Below, one piece after another: positions 46,353 through 56,303 of a stretch of 64,000 bases of DNA (position 1 is the first letter of the stretch; each line of letters begins with the position of its first letter). The notes beneath the pieces were generated by a model. It searched no databases, was not told the DNA's origin, and saw only the letters and a list, made by a program, of their open reading frames with translations. A program made the translations under genes and the position numbers. Source of the DNA: Sphingomonas taxi (GTDB lineage Bacteria > Pseudomonadota > Alphaproteobacteria > Sphingomonadales > Sphingomonadaceae); NCBI RefSeq assembly GCF_000764535.1, contig NZ_CP009571.1:2041001-2105000 (forward strand), read 5' to 3'.

Positions 46353-48710
46353 GTGAATCAAGAAACCGCGCCTGCCTCGGATCCCAGCGCGATCCGCTTC
46401 TCTCAGCTGCTGGGGTTTCGCGACGGCGACGACGCCGCGCATTGGGCGCGTATCCGCTCGACGCAACTGGACGCCGGCCGCCAGCTCGCCTTGCTGCTGC
46501 TCTGCGCGAATCTGATCGGCGCGGCGACCACCGTGTCGCTGTTCGCGACGCAGGTGTCGGCATGGTGGCTGGGCGGCTGGGCGATGCTCGTCGCGGCGGT
46601 GTCGGTCACCGTCGCGATGCGCCGGCTCAGCACGCGGCATCGCGACGGCGGCTATGCCACCCAGGCCGACCTGCGCGCCACCGCGATCGAGGGCGTCGCG
46701 CTCGCCGTCGCCTGGTCAATCCCCTGCCTGATCTTCAACACCCATCCCGGGTCCAACAGCGCCTATGTGCTGTGGATGATCCTTTCGGTGCTGATGACCG
46801 CCGGTGCGGTCGCGATGGCACCGCTGGCGCTCGCCACGATCGCCTTCGTCGGCGGGCTCGGCCTGTCGGTGACGGTGAAGCTGGTGACAATCGGCAGCTA
46901 TGCCGCGGCCTGCGCGACGTCGATCTTCACCGTGATGCTGATCGTCGTCTGCCTCAACCGCGCCCGCTCGCTGGTGGTGATCCGCGCCAGCCAGATCGCG
47001 CTGGCGGAACGCGACGAGACGGTCAGCCTGCTGCTGCGCGAGTTCGAGGAGACCAGCGCCGACTGGCTGTGGGAAACCGACGCCGCCCGCCGCGTCGTCA
47101 AGGCTTCGCCCCGCTTCGCTTATGCCTGCCGGCTCGATCCGGTCACCATCGAAGGCATGCCCTTCCTCCAGGTGCTCGCCGGACCGACCTGGGACACCGG
47201 CGAATTCACCCCCGGCCTGCGCGCCCTCGCCGACAAACTGAAGACGCGCGACAGCTTCCGCGACCTGCGGCTGTCGCTCACCGTCGACGGCGAGGAGCGC
47301 TGGTGGGAACTCGCTGCCAGCCCGCGGTTCGACGAAAACGGGTCCTTCTGCGGCTTCCGCGGCGTCGGCTCGGACGTCACCGAACAGCGCGCTTCGGCCG
47401 ACAAGATCAACCGGATGGCCCGCTTCGACACGCTCACCGGCCTGCCCAACCGCTTGATGGTCAACGAGACGCTGGCGCGGGCGATGGCGGAGGCGGACAA
47501 ATGGGGCGGCCGCTGCGCATTCATGATGATCGATCTCGACCGGTTCAAGGCGGTCAACGACACGCTCGGCCATCCGATCGGCGATCGCCTGCTCAGTCGC
47601 GTCGCCGAACGGTTGGCGCAGTTGATGGGCGACAACGAGACCTGCGGCCGGCTCGGCGGCGACGAATTCGCGGTGGTGATGCGCGATGCGACCAACAGCA
47701 GCGCGGTCGAGGCGCTGGCGCAGCGGATCATCGAGACGCTGTCGCGCCCCTATGAGGTCGATGCCAACACGCTCTACATCGGCGCGTCGGTGGGCCTCGC
47801 GATCGGCCCGCGCGATGGCCGCACCGCGGAGATGCTGATCCGCTCCGCCGATCTCGCGCTCTATCGCGCCAAGGATGCCGGCCGCGGCGTCTACCACGCC
47901 TACGAGCCCGAGCTTCACGTCCAGGCGGAGGAGCGCCGCGTCCTCGAAATGGCGCTGCGCCAGGCGCTCGAACGCGGCGAGATGCACCTCCACTACCAGC
48001 CGGTGGTCGATGCCGCGACCGGCAGCCTCACCGGGTTCGAGGCGCTGCTGCGCTGGCATAGCCCGCAATTCGGCGACGTCTCGCCCGCCAAGTTCATCCC
48101 GCTCTCCGAAGAGGCGCGGCTGATCCAGCCGATCGGCGAATGGGTGTTGCGCACCGCCTGCGCCGAGGCGGCGCGCTGGCCGTCGCACGTCCGCGTCGCG
48201 GTCAACGTCTCCGCCGACCAGTTGCAGAACCCCGGCTTCGTCACCGTCGTCACCTCGGCGCTGGCCGACAGCGGCCTGTCGGTCGAGCGGCTCGAACTCG
48301 AGGTGACCGAGAGCGTCTTCATGCACGAAGGGCTCGGCGCGACCAAGGTGCTCGAACGCATCCTCGACCTCGGCGTGCGGCTCAGCCTCGACGATTTCGG
48401 CACCGGCTATTCGTCGCTCGGCTATCTCTCGCGCACCCGCTTCTCGTCGATCAAGATCGACCGCAGCTTCGTCCAGAGCGCCTCGCGCGGCGTCAAGGAA
48501 GCGATCGCGATCATCCGTGCCGTCGTCGCGCTGGCGCAGAGTCTCGGCATGGCGACCACCGCGGAAGGCGTCGAGACCGAGGCCGAACACCGGATGGTGC
48601 AGGATCTGGGCTGCACCAAGGTCCAGGGCTTCTATTTCGGCCGCCCCCTCCCCGTCGAGGAAGCCCGCGCCGTCGCCGGCCGCCGCTGGGACAGCGACGT
48701 CGCCGCTTAG
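46353..48710 (+). CDS. membrane GGDEF-EAL cyclic-di-GMP protein
   Basis: The 785-residue protein has about five or six membrane helices (about 43-205), a PAS-like segment (about 225-350), a GGDEF domain with intact GGDEF (435-439) and an EAL domain with EALLRW (563-568), NVSADQ, ELEVTES, DDFGTGYSS (680-688) and the KIDRSFV and EGVETE motifs. All usual EAL metal ligands seem present, so it is probably an active phosphodiesterase; the GGDEF site is also intact. No RxxD inhibitory site is evident just before GGDEF (LMGDNETCGRLGGDEF). Start is GTG. Confidence 0.95.
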   Translation: MNQETAPASDPSAIRFSQLLGFRDGDDAAHWARIRSTQLDAGRQLALLLLCANLIGAATTVSLFATQVSAWWLGGWAMLVAAVSVTVAMRRLSTRHRDGGYATQADLRATAIEGVALAVAWSIPCLIFNTHPGSNSAYVLWMILSVLMTAGAVAMAPLALATIAFVGGLGLSVTVKLVTIGSYAAACATSIFTVMLIVVCLNRARSLVVIRASQIALAERDETVSLLLREFEETSADWLWETDAARRVVKASPRFAYACRLDPVTIEGMPFLQVLAGPTWDTGEFTPGLRALADKLKTRDSFRDLRLSLTVDGEERWWELAASPRFDENGSFCGFRGVGSDVTEQRASADKINRMARFDTLTGLPNRLMVNETLARAMAEADKWGGRCAFMMIDLDRFKAVNDTLGHPIGDRLLSRVAERLAQLMGDNETCGRLGGDEFAVVMRDATNSSAVEALAQRIIETLSRPYEVDANTLYIGASVGLAIGPRDGRTAEMLIRSADLALYRAKDAGRGVYHAYEPELHVQAEERRVLEMALRQALERGEMHLHYQPVVDAATGSLTGFEALLRWHSPQFGDVSPAKFIPLSEEARLIQPIGEWVLRTACAEAARWPSHVRVAVNVSADQLQNPGFVTVVTSALADSGLSVERLELEVTESVFMHEGLGATKVLERILDLGVRLSLDDFGTGYSSLGYLSRTRFSSIKIDRSFVQSASRGVKEAIAIIRAVVALAQSLGMATTAEGVETEAEHRMVQDLGCTKVQGFYFGRPLPVEEARAVAGRRWDSDVAA

Positions 48711-48749
48711 GGAAATCCGGCCCCCACTGCCGTCCGACCCCCCATCGCC

Positions 48750-48817
48750 GTTCGCCCTGAGCCTGTCGAAGGGCAGATGGGACTCACGGTGCTTCGACAA
48801 GCTCAGCACCAACGGGG
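48750..48817. repeat. short inverted repeat (CCTGAGCCTGTCGAAGG type)
   Basis: GTTCGCCCTGAGCCTGTCGA (from 48750) is partly inverted as GTGCTTCGACAAGCTCAGCA (48789-48808). This type is common between genes in sphingomonads. It lies after the GGDEF-EAL gene and may act as a transcript end. Confidence 0.75.
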
Positions 48818-48912
48818 TTGTTGATCGTGAAGGATCGTGGCCCAGCCCCGCCGCCTCAAACGGGTTGGTGATCCGGAGGCGGGATGGCGCCCCAAGCTGC
48901 CCGGTTGCCCGC

Positions 48913-49257
48913 CTACTTCAGCGGATCATGCCCCCAGTTCATCAGCGAGTAGCGCCAGTCGCTCTGCGCCTTGTCCTTGTCCGGGCCGCCCTGGGCGAGA
49001 TGGCGGTGCACGTAGCCGACCACCTTCTTCATGTGCGCGTAATCGGCGTCGGTCCGGTCGGCCTTCTTCTTGCGCTTGATCGCGACGATGTGGCGGCCGG
49101 AGGCATGGCCGACGCTCTCGCCCTTGCCGTCGCCGTCCTCGCCCTTCCAGCCGACGCGCTTGCTGTCGTCGCTGTCGAGGAAGCGCTCCAGCTCGGCCGG
49201 CGCCATGTTGACCGCCTCGTCGAACGCCTGTTCGATCGCCGCGTGATCGTCCGCCAT
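48913..49257 (-). CDS. DUF3140 protein
   Basis: The 114-residue acidic/basic protein matches DUF3140 through EQAFDEAVNMAPAELERFL, GHASGRHIVAI, the MKKVVGYVHRHLAQGG segment and the invariant tail WRYSLMNWGHDP. It is probably a small cytoplasmic DNA-associated protein by composition, but its function is unknown. AAGGAG lies before the ATG. It is 57 bases downstream of the membrane protein gene. Confidence 0.93.
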   Translation of the reverse strand: MADDHAAIEQAFDEAVNMAPAELERFLDSDDSKRVGWKGEDGDGKGESVGHASGRHIVAIKRKKKADRTDADYAHMKKVVGYVHRHLAQGGPDKDKAQSDWRYSLMNWGHDPLK

Positions 49258-49314
49258 GTCTCGCTCTCCTTTTGCCCCTCCAACGTCGTGGTGCGGTCAA
49301 GGGTTGCGGACGGG

Positions 49315-50727
49315 TCAGCCGAGCATCCCGGCATAGGTTTGTGGCGCCTCCGGCAGCACCACGCGCGCGACGACGCCGACCAGCAGCACCGCGACCAGCA
49401 GCAGCGTGACCGCGCGCGGCCAGCGCCGCGGCCCGAGCAACAGCCAGCCAATCGCCGTCGCGGTCAGCGTCCACAGATGGTAGCGCAGGTCCGAGGCGAT
49501 GCTGATCACCGCGAAACTCGCCTCCATCGTCAGCGCCGAGGTGAATAAGGCGCACGCCAGCGTGTCGTCGCCGCGTCCACGCAGCGCGCAGCACAGGCCG
49601 GCGATCGCCACCACCACCCAGACGATCGGCCAGCCCAGCGGCGTTTCCATCAGCCACGCGCCGAGCGACTGCCAGAGCTTGGCGAGCGCACCGGGCTCGC
49701 CGAAGCCGAGCGTATTGGGCTCGCTCGCGCGCAGCGGCGCGCTGCCGAGCCAGTGACGCGGCACCCACAATCGCTCGGTCGAGTTGAGATGCGCCAGCCG
49801 GTGTTCCGTATAAGCGATGGGGTGGCGCAGGATCATGCCGGCGAGACGGACGTAGAGCGTTCCGGCCGGCTCGGCGCGCAACGGCGCGACGAGCGTCTCG
49901 CAACGCCGCGGCTCGCCGAGCGGGTCCCAGAAATAGGGGCGGACGCAGTGTCTGGCACGGATCGCGGCGAGCGTCGCGGCGGGCAGGCCGACGGTGGTGT
50001 CGCCCGTCGCCACGCCGATGCCGGTGAGATCGTAGAGCGCCTGCGTCTGCTCGACGCCGCTGCGCTGCGCGCCCAGCAGTCCGTGGTTGATCGGCGAGGA
50101 CAGACCGATCGCTGCGGCGATGCCGAGCAGCGCCACGCCGGCCCGCGCGATCCCGCGCGGCCAGGGCGACAGCATCACGATCAGCGGCACCACCGCGAAG
50201 GGCGCGTTGGCGCGCACCAGCATCGCATAACCGCACAGCAACGCCGCCACCGCGAGGGCCGGGCCGGGCAGCGGCCGGTTGCGCAGCCGCCACCAGCCGA
50301 GGATCCCGGTCGCCGCCAGCAGCGCCGCCGACATCTGCAGATCCTTGAGCACGACGCCTTGCCAGCCGAGCAGCGGCGGCCAGCAACCGACCGCCAGCAC
50401 CGCCCACGCCGCGCCGCGCCGCCCGCGCGCGGCGAGCGCCGCGGCGAACGATCCCAGACCCAGCCAGTAAGCGGCGAGTTGCAGCGCGAGCATCGGCGCC
50501 GGGCCGTGATCGCCGAACAGCGACCAGAGCCGCGCCATGATCGGCGGGTGCCAGTCGTCATACCGCCCGCTCGTCGCCTGCGCATATTGGGCGAGGCTGT
50601 CATAGGCGACATAGCCCGGCCAGAAGAGCGCGAGCGAGGCGGCGAACAGCAAAGCCGCCGCGACGCCGATCGTGCGGGCGGCGCGGCGGTCGGCGGGTAT
50701 GATCCTAGAAGTGAAGCGCGCGACCAT
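49315..50727 (-). CDS. polytopic membrane protein, GT-C glycosyltransferase-like
   Basis: The 470-residue protein has about ten membrane helices. The first periplasmic loop (YDSLAQYAQATSGRYDDWHPP) resembles the catalytic loop of GT-C-fold transferases that use polyprenyl-phosphate sugars. The last large loop is periplasmic (about 225-320). No domain name can be assigned with confidence. It overlaps the lpd stop by 23 bases, so it is probably coupled to that operon; functional relation to lpd is not evident. Confidence 0.75.
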   Translation of the reverse strand: MVARFTSRIIPADRRAARTIGVAAALLFAASLALFWPGYVAYDSLAQYAQATSGRYDDWHPPIMARLWSLFGDHGPAPMLALQLAAYWLGLGSFAAALAARGRRGAAWAVLAVGCWPPLLGWQGVVLKDLQMSAALLAATGILGWWRLRNRPLPGPALAVAALLCGYAMLVRANAPFAVVPLIVMLSPWPRGIARAGVALLGIAAAIGLSSPINHGLLGAQRSGVEQTQALYDLTGIGVATGDTTVGLPAATLAAIRARHCVRPYFWDPLGEPRRCETLVAPLRAEPAGTLYVRLAGMILRHPIAYTEHRLAHLNSTERLWVPRHWLGSAPLRASEPNTLGFGEPGALAKLWQSLGAWLMETPLGWPIVWVVVAIAGLCCALRGRGDDTLACALFTSALTMEASFAVISIASDLRYHLWTLTATAIGWLLLGPRRWPRAVTLLLVAVLLVGVVARVVLPEAPQTYAGMLG

Positions 50728-52099
50728 AAGCGCCGAGCACGCTTTCGTGCATCATCTCGCTAAGCGTCGGATGCGCGAACACCGTTTCCATCAGCTCGTG
50801 CTCGGTCGTCTCGAGCTGACGCGCGATGACATAGCCCTGGATCAGCTCGGTCACTTCCGCGCCGATCATGTGCGCGCCGAGCAGTTCGCCGGTCTTGGCG
50901 TCGAACACCGTCTTGACGAAGCCCTCCGCCTCGCCGAGCGCGATCGCCTTGCCGTTGCCGATGAACGGGAATTTGCCGACCTTCACTTCATGGCCGGCTT
51001 CCTTGGCCTTGGCTTCGGTGAAGCCGACGCTGGCGACCTGCGGACGCGAATAGGTGCAGCCGGGGATGTTCCACGTCTCGAACGGATGCGGGTCCTGCCC
51101 GGCGATCTTCTCGATGCAGACGATGCCCTCGTGGCTCGCCTTGTGCGCCAGCCACGGTGCGCCGGTGACGTCGCCGATCGCGTAGATGCCCTCGACGTTG
51201 GTGCGGCCGAAGCCGTCGACCTTGATATGGCCGCGCTCGGTCTCGACGCCCAATGCTTCCAGCCCAATGTTCTCGGTGTTCGGCACGATGCCGATCGCGA
51301 CGATCGCATGGCTGAACTCGGTCTCGGTGACCTTGCCGTCGGCGCCCTTGATCGCCGCGGTGACGCCGTTGGCGCCGCTTTCGAGCTTTTCGAGCCCCGA
51401 TTTGGTGAGGATCTTGATCCCCTGCTTGGTCAGCGCCTTGGTCATGAACTCGCTGACCTCGGCATCCTCGACCGGCAGGATCCGGTCGAGCATCTCGACG
51501 ATCGTCACGTCGGCGCCCATGTCGTTGTAGAAGCTGGCGAACTCGACGCCGATCGCGCCCGAGCCGATGACCAGCAGCTTGGTCGGCATCACCTCGGGCA
51601 CCATCGCATGGCGATAGGTCCAGATGCGCTTGCCGTCGGCCTTGGCGAACGGCAGGTCGCGCGCGCGCGCGCCGGTTGCGACCATGATGTGCTTGGCTTC
51701 GAGGTCGAGCGTCTTGTCGCCCTGCTTGACCTGCAACTTACCCTTGCCGGTCAGCGCGCCGACGCCCTCAAACACCTGGACCTTGTTCTTCTTCATCAGG
51801 CCCTTGACGCCGGCGTTGAGCTGGCCGGCGACCTTGCGGCTGCGATCGACGATCTTGCCGAGGTCGAAGCCGACATTGTCCGCCTTGAGGCCGTAGGAAT
51901 CGGCATGGGTCATGTAATGATAGACTTCCGACGTGCGCAGCAGCGCCTTGGTCGGGATACAGCCCCAGTTGAGGCAGATGCCGCCCAGCCGCTCGCGCTC
52001 GACGATGCCGACCTTGAGGCCGAGCTGGCTCGCCCGGATCGCCGCGACATAGCCGCCCGGACCCGAACCGAGGATGAGGAGGTCGAAGGTATCAGCCAC
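50705..52099 (-). CDS. lpdA: dihydrolipoyl dehydrogenase (E3)
   Basis: The 464-residue flavoprotein re-oxidises dihydrolipoyl groups of E2. It has the FAD motif GSGPGGYVAAIRA, redox-active Cys42 and Cys47 in CLNWGC, NAD motif GSGAIGVEFA, and the catalytic pair in HPTLSE (His443, Glu448). Its location behind pdhC indicates service to pyruvate dehydrogenase. It is 11 bases downstream of the thioesterase gene. Confidence 0.96.
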   Translation of the reverse strand: MADTFDLLILGSGPGGYVAAIRASQLGLKVGIVERERLGGICLNWGCIPTKALLRTSEVYHYMTHADSYGLKADNVGFDLGKIVDRSRKVAGQLNAGVKGLMKKNKVQVFEGVGALTGKGKLQVKQGDKTLDLEAKHIMVATGARARDLPFAKADGKRIWTYRHAMVPEVMPTKLLVIGSGAIGVEFASFYNDMGADVTIVEMLDRILPVEDAEVSEFMTKALTKQGIKILTKSGLEKLESGANGVTAAIKGADGKVTETEFSHAIVAIGIVPNTENIGLEALGVETERGHIKVDGFGRTNVEGIYAIGDVTGAPWLAHKASHEGIVCIEKIAGQDPHPFETWNIPGCTYSRPQVASVGFTEAKAKEAGHEVKVGKFPFIGNGKAIALGEAEGFVKTVFDAKTGELLGAHMIGAEVTELIQGYVIARQLETTEHELMETVFAHPTLSEMMHESVLGAYGRALHF

Positions 52100-52110
52100 G
52101 TTGGAAGTCC

Positions 52111-52527
52111 TTACCGGGGAGGTTCATGGATGTGATCGGGGATATGATCGGGCAGCGGCGCGACGCGGCGCGGTGCCCGGTTCTCGTCGGTGGCGACGAA
52201 GACGAAGCGTGCCTGCGTCACCTTGGTGGAATCCTCAAGGTGGCGGGCGCGACGCCACGCCTCGACCTCGATCGTCATCGACGTGTTGCCGACCGCGACC
52301 AGCCTCGCATAGACCGACACCTCATCGCCGACGAGCACCGGCGCATGGAATTTCATCGCGTCGCAGGCGATCGTCACCGCGCGGCCACCGGCGTGACGCG
52401 ACGCCACCGAGCCGGCGGCAAGATCCATCTGGCCCATCAGCCAGCCGCCGAAGATGTCGCCATAGGGATTGGCGTCGCCCGGCATCGCCGTGACGCGGAT
52501 CGTCGGGGAACCCTGGGGCAAGGTCAC
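52111..52527 (-). CDS. acyl-CoA thioesterase (hotdog fold)
   Basis: The 138-residue protein is a YciA/acyl-CoA thioester hydrolase type hotdog protein: MPGDANPYGDIFGGWLMGQMDLAAG with the catalytic Asp region, MKFHAPVLVGDEVSVYARL, and TKVTQARFVFVATDENR. The start is GTG at 52527, overlapping the stop of the 71-residue gene (GTGA). It may hydrolyse surplus acyl-CoA next to the pyruvate dehydrogenase genes. Confidence 0.9.
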   Translation of the reverse strand: MTLPQGSPTIRVTAMPGDANPYGDIFGGWLMGQMDLAAGSVASRHAGGRAVTIACDAMKFHAPVLVGDEVSVYARLVAVGNTSMTIEVEAWRRARHLEDSTKVTQARFVFVATDENRAPRRVAPLPDHIPDHIHEPPR

Positions 52528-52739
52528 ACACGCCTCCTGTCGATCGCGCGGGCGCGACGCAGCGGACCGATGCTCATCAGCACCGCCGCCGCCATCGCCC
52601 CCGCGCCACACCACCAGATCGTCTCATAGCCGAGCGGATAGGCCCAGGCCGCCGCCCACGTCATCGCCGCGGCGGCGACCAGTCCGGCGGCGAGATGGAG
52701 CAGCTCGATCGCCGTGCGGGAGGTGGGCGTCCGCGCCAC
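52524..52739 (-). CDS. 71-residue two-helix membrane protein between pdhC and thioesterase
   Basis: Two hydrophobic stretches (about 14-34 and 42-60) flank a short loop with WAYPLGYETIWWC; the ends are basic (RRARAIDRRRV). The GTG at 52739 has GAGG 5 bases before it and follows the pdhC stop by 7 bases; a TTG at 52754 is an alternative. The stop overlaps the thioesterase GTG. No family recognised. The coupling suggests a real gene, but composition alone cannot prove it. Confidence 0.6.
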   Translation of the reverse strand: MARTPTSRTAIELLHLAAGLVAAAAMTWAAAWAYPLGYETIWWCGAGAMAAAVLMSIGPLRRARAIDRRRV

Positions 52740-52746
52740 GATCGCC

Positions 52747-54105
52747 TCAGGCAAGCATGCCGAGCGGACGCTCGACCAGCTCCTTGAACGCCTTCATCAG
52801 CTCGGCACCGTCGGCACCGTCGATCGCGCGATGGTCGAAGCTGCCGGTCGCCGACATCACCGTCGCCACCGCCAGCTCGCCGTCGACGATATAGGGCCGC
52901 TTCTCGCCCGCACCGATCGCCATGATCATGCCCTGCGGCGGATTGATCACCGCCTCGAACTGCTTGATCCCGAACATGCCCATGTTGCTGATCGACGCGG
53001 TGCCGCCCTGGAATTCCTCGGGCTTCAGCTTGTTGTCCTTGGCGCGTGCGGCAAGGTCCTTCACCTCGGTCGAGATCGCCGACAGGCTCTTGGTGTCGGC
53101 GCCGACGACGATCGGCGTGATCAGGCCCGACGGCGTCGACACCGCGACCGAAATGTCGGCACGCTTGAAGCTGATGAGCTGGTCGGGCGTGAACATCACG
53201 TTGCACTTGGGCACCGCGATCAACGCGGCGGCGAGCGCCTTGATCAGCAGGTCGTTGACCGACAGTTTGACGCCGCGGCTCTCCAGCGAGGCGTTGAGCT
53301 CGCCGCGCAGCTTGAGCAGCGCGTCGAGCTGAATATCCACCGTCAGATAGATGTGCGGCACGGTCTGCTTCGACTCGGTGAGGCGCCGCGCGATCGTCTT
53401 GCGGATGTTGCTGAGCTTGGTCGCCTCGTGCGGGATATCCGGCACGGCCGCGGGCTTCGCTGCGGGCGCAGGTGCGGCGGCAGCGGCGGGCGCCGCGTCG
53501 CGCGTCGCGGCGGCGGGCGCTGCGGCACCGGGCTTGGCGCTCTCGACGTCGGCCTTGACGATGCGACCGTTGGGGCCGGAGCCGGTCACGCCCGACAATT
53601 CGATGCCCTTCTCGGCGGCGATACGGCGTGCGAGCGGGCTCGCCTTGACGCGTTCGCCCGATGCGGGGGCAGCGGCCTTGGGCGCCTCGCCGGTATCGGC
53701 GGGCTTGCCGTGATCCTCGGCCTGCGTGATCGTGCGGTCGGCGGGCTCGGCCTCACTGCCAGTCTTGTTGGGGTCGGCCGGGTTCGGCTTGGCTTCCGAT
53801 TCCTTCGCCGCGGGGGCGGGCGTGTCGCTCTTGGTCGGGGCGGACACCGATGCGGCATCCTCGCCCTCTTCGGCGAGGATCGCGATCACCGCGCCGACCT
53901 TCACATTGTCCGTACCCTCGGCGATCAGGATCGTGGCGATCACGCCTTCGTCCACCGCCTCGAATTCCATCGTCGCCTTGTCGGTTTCGATTTCGGCCAT
54001 GATGTCGCCGGACTTGACGCTATCGCCTTCCTTGACGAGCCACTTGGCGAGCGTGCCCTCTTCCATCGTCGGCGACAGCGCGGGCATCTTGATCTCGATC
54101 GACAT
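52747..54105 (-). CDS. pdhC: pyruvate dehydrogenase E2, dihydrolipoamide acetyltransferase
   Basis: The 452-residue protein has one N-terminal lipoyl domain (1-80, lipoyl Lys43 in ETDKA), an Ala/Pro-rich linker, a peripheral subunit-binding domain (about 153-187, [13 protein letters not shown]) and the catalytic core with [12 protein letters not shown] (His425, Asp429). The opening [17 protein letters not shown] is typical of pyruvate (not 2-oxoglutarate) E2 of alphaproteobacteria. It heads the leftward E2-E3 group; E1 genes are outside the window. Confidence 0.96.
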   Translation of the reverse strand: MSIEIKMPALSPTMEEGTLAKWLVKEGDSVKSGDIMAEIETDKATMEFEAVDEGVIATILIAEGTDNVKVGAVIAILAEEGEDAASVSAPTKSDTPAPAAKESEAKPNPADPNKTGSEAEPADRTITQAEDHGKPADTGEAPKAAAPASGERVKASPLARRIAAEKGIELSGVTGSGPNGRIVKADVESAKPGAAAPAAATRDAAPAAAAAPAPAAKPAAVPDIPHEATKLSNIRKTIARRLTESKQTVPHIYLTVDIQLDALLKLRGELNASLESRGVKLSVNDLLIKALAAALIAVPKCNVMFTPDQLISFKRADISVAVSTPSGLITPIVVGADTKSLSAISTEVKDLAARAKDNKLKPEEFQGGTASISNMGMFGIKQFEAVINPPQGMIMAIGAGEKRPYIVDGELAVATVMSATGSFDHRAIDGADGAELMKAFKELVERPLGMLA

Positions 54106-54213
54106 GCAGGTCCTCTTGCCTGGGGAGCAGGTGGCTCCCTTCGCGCTCCTGACGCGGGGGGTCAAGTCTTGCGCGCCGCTCGCCCACGCGGCACGAAGCG
54201 GAAAAGGGGCGAA

Positions 54214-54672
54214 ATGATGCGTATCTATCTCGTGGTGGTCGATGACAGCCCGGAAGCGGAGATCGCGCTGCGCTTCGCCGCGCGCCGCGCGGTGAAGACC
54301 GGTGGCGGGGTCGAGATCCTCACCCTGCTGCCGCCGCAGGAGTTCATCGCCTTCGGCGGCGTCCAGGCGACGATCGAGGAAGAGGCGATGCAGCACGCCG
54401 AAGGACTGGTCGCGGCCGCCGCGGGCACGTTGGTCGAGGAATCGGGGCTGCGCCCGGCGATCACCGTCCGCCAGGGCGACGGCCCGAAGATCATCCGCGA
54501 GATGATCGCCGCCAATCCCGACATCGCCGCGCTGGTGCTCGGTGCCGCGCCGGCGGGGGCGCCGGGCAAGCTGGTCAGCCATTTCGCCGGGTCCGATGCC
54601 GGCGCGCTGCCGGTGCCGGTGATGATCATCCCGGGCTCGCTCAGCCGCGAGGCGATCGACCGGCTGAGTTGA
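54214..54672 (+). CDS. universal stress protein-like protein
   Basis: The 152-residue protein has the UspA-type fold: [19 protein letters not shown], an insert with [44 protein letters not shown] and the closing [12 protein letters not shown]. The nucleotide loop ([14 protein letters not shown]) departs from the ATP-binding Gx2Gx9GS pattern, so ATP binding is doubtful. It stands alone, divergent from pdhC. Confidence 0.85.
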   Translation: MMRIYLVVVDDSPEAEIALRFAARRAVKTGGGVEILTLLPPQEFIAFGGVQATIEEEAMQHAEGLVAAAAGTLVEESGLRPAITVRQGDGPKIIREMIAANPDIAALVLGAAPAGAPGKLVSHFAGSDAGALPVPVMIIPGSLSREAIDRLS

Positions 54673-54731
54673 TCGTCGTCGCAAGGGCTTGAGGGGGTTG
54701 AGCGCCACGTCGCGGCGCGTCACACTGCCTG

Positions 54732-56018
54732 ATGATCATCGCCCCGCTCCTCGCCGCCGCCGCGGTCGCCGCCGCGCCTCTGCCCTCCCCCAGCCCCGCG
54801 CGGCTCAAGGCCAGCGTCAGCGCGCTCGTCGGCTTCGGCACCCGCCACACCTTGTCCACCACCACCGATCCCAAGCGCGGCATCGGCGCGGCGCGCAACT
54901 GGGCGGCGCAGCAGTTCGAAGCGATCGGCCGCGACTGCGGCGGCTGCATCAAGGTCGAGCGGATCAGCCGGCGCTTCACCGGCCCTCGCGCACCGGACGG
55001 CGTGATCGTCGAGGACGTGCTCGGCATCCAGCCGGGCCGCGATCCCAACCGGGTGGTGATCATCGGCGGCCATATCGACAGCCGCGTCACCGACGTGATG
55101 GACGCGACCAGCGACGCGCCCGGCGCCAACGACGACGCCTCGGGCGTCGCGCTCGTGCTCGAGACCGCCCGCCTGCTGTCGAAGCGCAAATTCGACGCGA
55201 CGATCGTCTACGTCGCCTTCTCCGCCGAGGAACAGGGATTGTGGGGCGCCGAGCTGCTCGCCGACACCGCCGCGACGCGCGGCTGGCAGGTCAGCGCGAT
55301 GCTCAACAACGATATCGTCGGCAACAGCATCGGCCAAAGCGGCGTCCGCGACGCGAACCGCGTGCGCGTCTTCTCGGAAGGCATACGCGCGTCCGAAGAC
55401 CTGCCGCAGCAGCAGCGCCGCCGCGGCGAAGGCGGCGAGGACGACGGCCCCAGCCGCGCGCTCGCCAAGACGATCGACGGCATCGCCGATGCGATCCCCG
55501 GCGGCTTCGACGTGGTGATCGACCGCCGCCCGGACCGATTCGGCCGCGGCGGTGACCACGAGCCCTTCCTCAAGCGCGGCTATCCGGCGGTGCGCTTCTC
55601 CGTCGGCGCGGAGAATTGGGACGCACAGCATCAGGACCTGCGTACAGAAAAGGGCATCGTCTACGGCGACACGATCGACCGGATGGATTTCGCCTATCTG
55701 GCGAAGGTCACCGCGATCAACGCCGCGACCCTCGCGCGCCTCGCCGCCGCCCCCGCCGCGCCGGCGAGCGTCGGGCTGGTCGGCGACCTCTCTCGCGACA
55801 CGCAGGTGAGCTGGGCGCCGGTGCCGGGCGCGGTCGGCTACCGCATCCGCTGGCGCGCGAACGACACCGCCGCCTGGGCGAAGTCGAAGGACGTAACCGG
55901 GACGAACGCGACGATGCCGCAACTGCCCGTGGACGACACGTTCTTCGCAGTGTCGTCGCTCGGCGCGGACGGCAGCGAGAGCCTGCCGACCTTCGGCGGC
56001 CGCGCACCGCGGCGGTAA
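54732..56018 (+). CDS. exported M28 metallopeptidase with C-terminal fibronectin-like domain
   Basis: The 428-residue protein has a short signal ([16 protein letters not shown]), an M28 di-zinc peptidase with GGHIDSR (His114, Asp116), GANDDASG (bridging Asp134), the catalytic Glu in SAEEQG (166-167), the NND motif and the final His in GDHEPF, and an FN3-like domain (about 340-425). It probably acts as an aminopeptidase in the periplasm. All metal ligands are visible. Confidence 0.93.
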   Translation: MIIAPLLAAAAVAAAPLPSPSPARLKASVSALVGFGTRHTLSTTTDPKRGIGAARNWAAQQFEAIGRDCGGCIKVERISRRFTGPRAPDGVIVEDVLGIQPGRDPNRVVIIGGHIDSRVTDVMDATSDAPGANDDASGVALVLETARLLSKRKFDATIVYVAFSAEEQGLWGAELLADTAATRGWQVSAMLNNDIVGNSIGQSGVRDANRVRVFSEGIRASEDLPQQQRRRGEGGEDDGPSRALAKTIDGIADAIPGGFDVVIDRRPDRFGRGGDHEPFLKRGYPAVRFSVGAENWDAQHQDLRTEKGIVYGDTIDRMDFAYLAKVTAINAATLARLAAAPAAPASVGLVGDLSRDTQVSWAPVPGAVGYRIRWRANDTAAWAKSKDVTGTNATMPQLPVDDTFFAVSSLGADGSESLPTFGGRAPRR

Positions 56019-56020
56019 GG

Positions 56021-56066
56021 CCCCTCTCTCGTCATCTCCGGCAAAAGCCGGGATGACGAGAGAGGG
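56021..56066. other. long hairpin after the M28 peptidase gene
   Basis: CCCTCTCTCGTCATCTCCGGC pairs with GCCGGGATGACGAGAGAGGG across an AAAA loop, about 20 base pairs with one bulge, beginning right after the stop codon. It probably ends the M28 transcript although no T-run follows. The CGTCATCCCGGC part is a common mobile palindrome type. Confidence 0.65.
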
Positions 56067-56116
56067 CTATCGCATCGGGACGTTCGTGCGGGCCTGCCGT
56101 CTTCCAAGACCACCCC

Positions 56117-56221
56117 GTCACCCCGGACTTGTTCCGGGGTCCACCCGGCGGCGAGGAGAAAGGCTTGATTCGACACCATTCCCTCGCGGACCGGTGGACC
56201 CCGGAACAAGTCCGGGGTGAC
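56117..56221. repeat. intergenic inverted repeat, family A
   Basis: GTCACCCCGGACTTGTTCC at 56117 is inverted as GGAACAAGTCCGGGGTGAC ending at 56221; the arms are complementary over about 28 bases. With the hairpin before it, it fills the 285-base gap to the carboxypeptidase gene. Confidence 0.93.
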
Positions 56222-56303
56222 GGATTCCATGAGGAAACCGATCGGCCATCATAATCGCAGCCATATGCGATCGTCTTGAGTGACGGAGGGGACGATGCCG
56301 CCC

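Noticed and set aside
46716..48812. 698-residue - strand open frame
   Set aside because: Opposite the GGDEF-EAL gene, whose motifs are intact; composition is typical of antisense frames.
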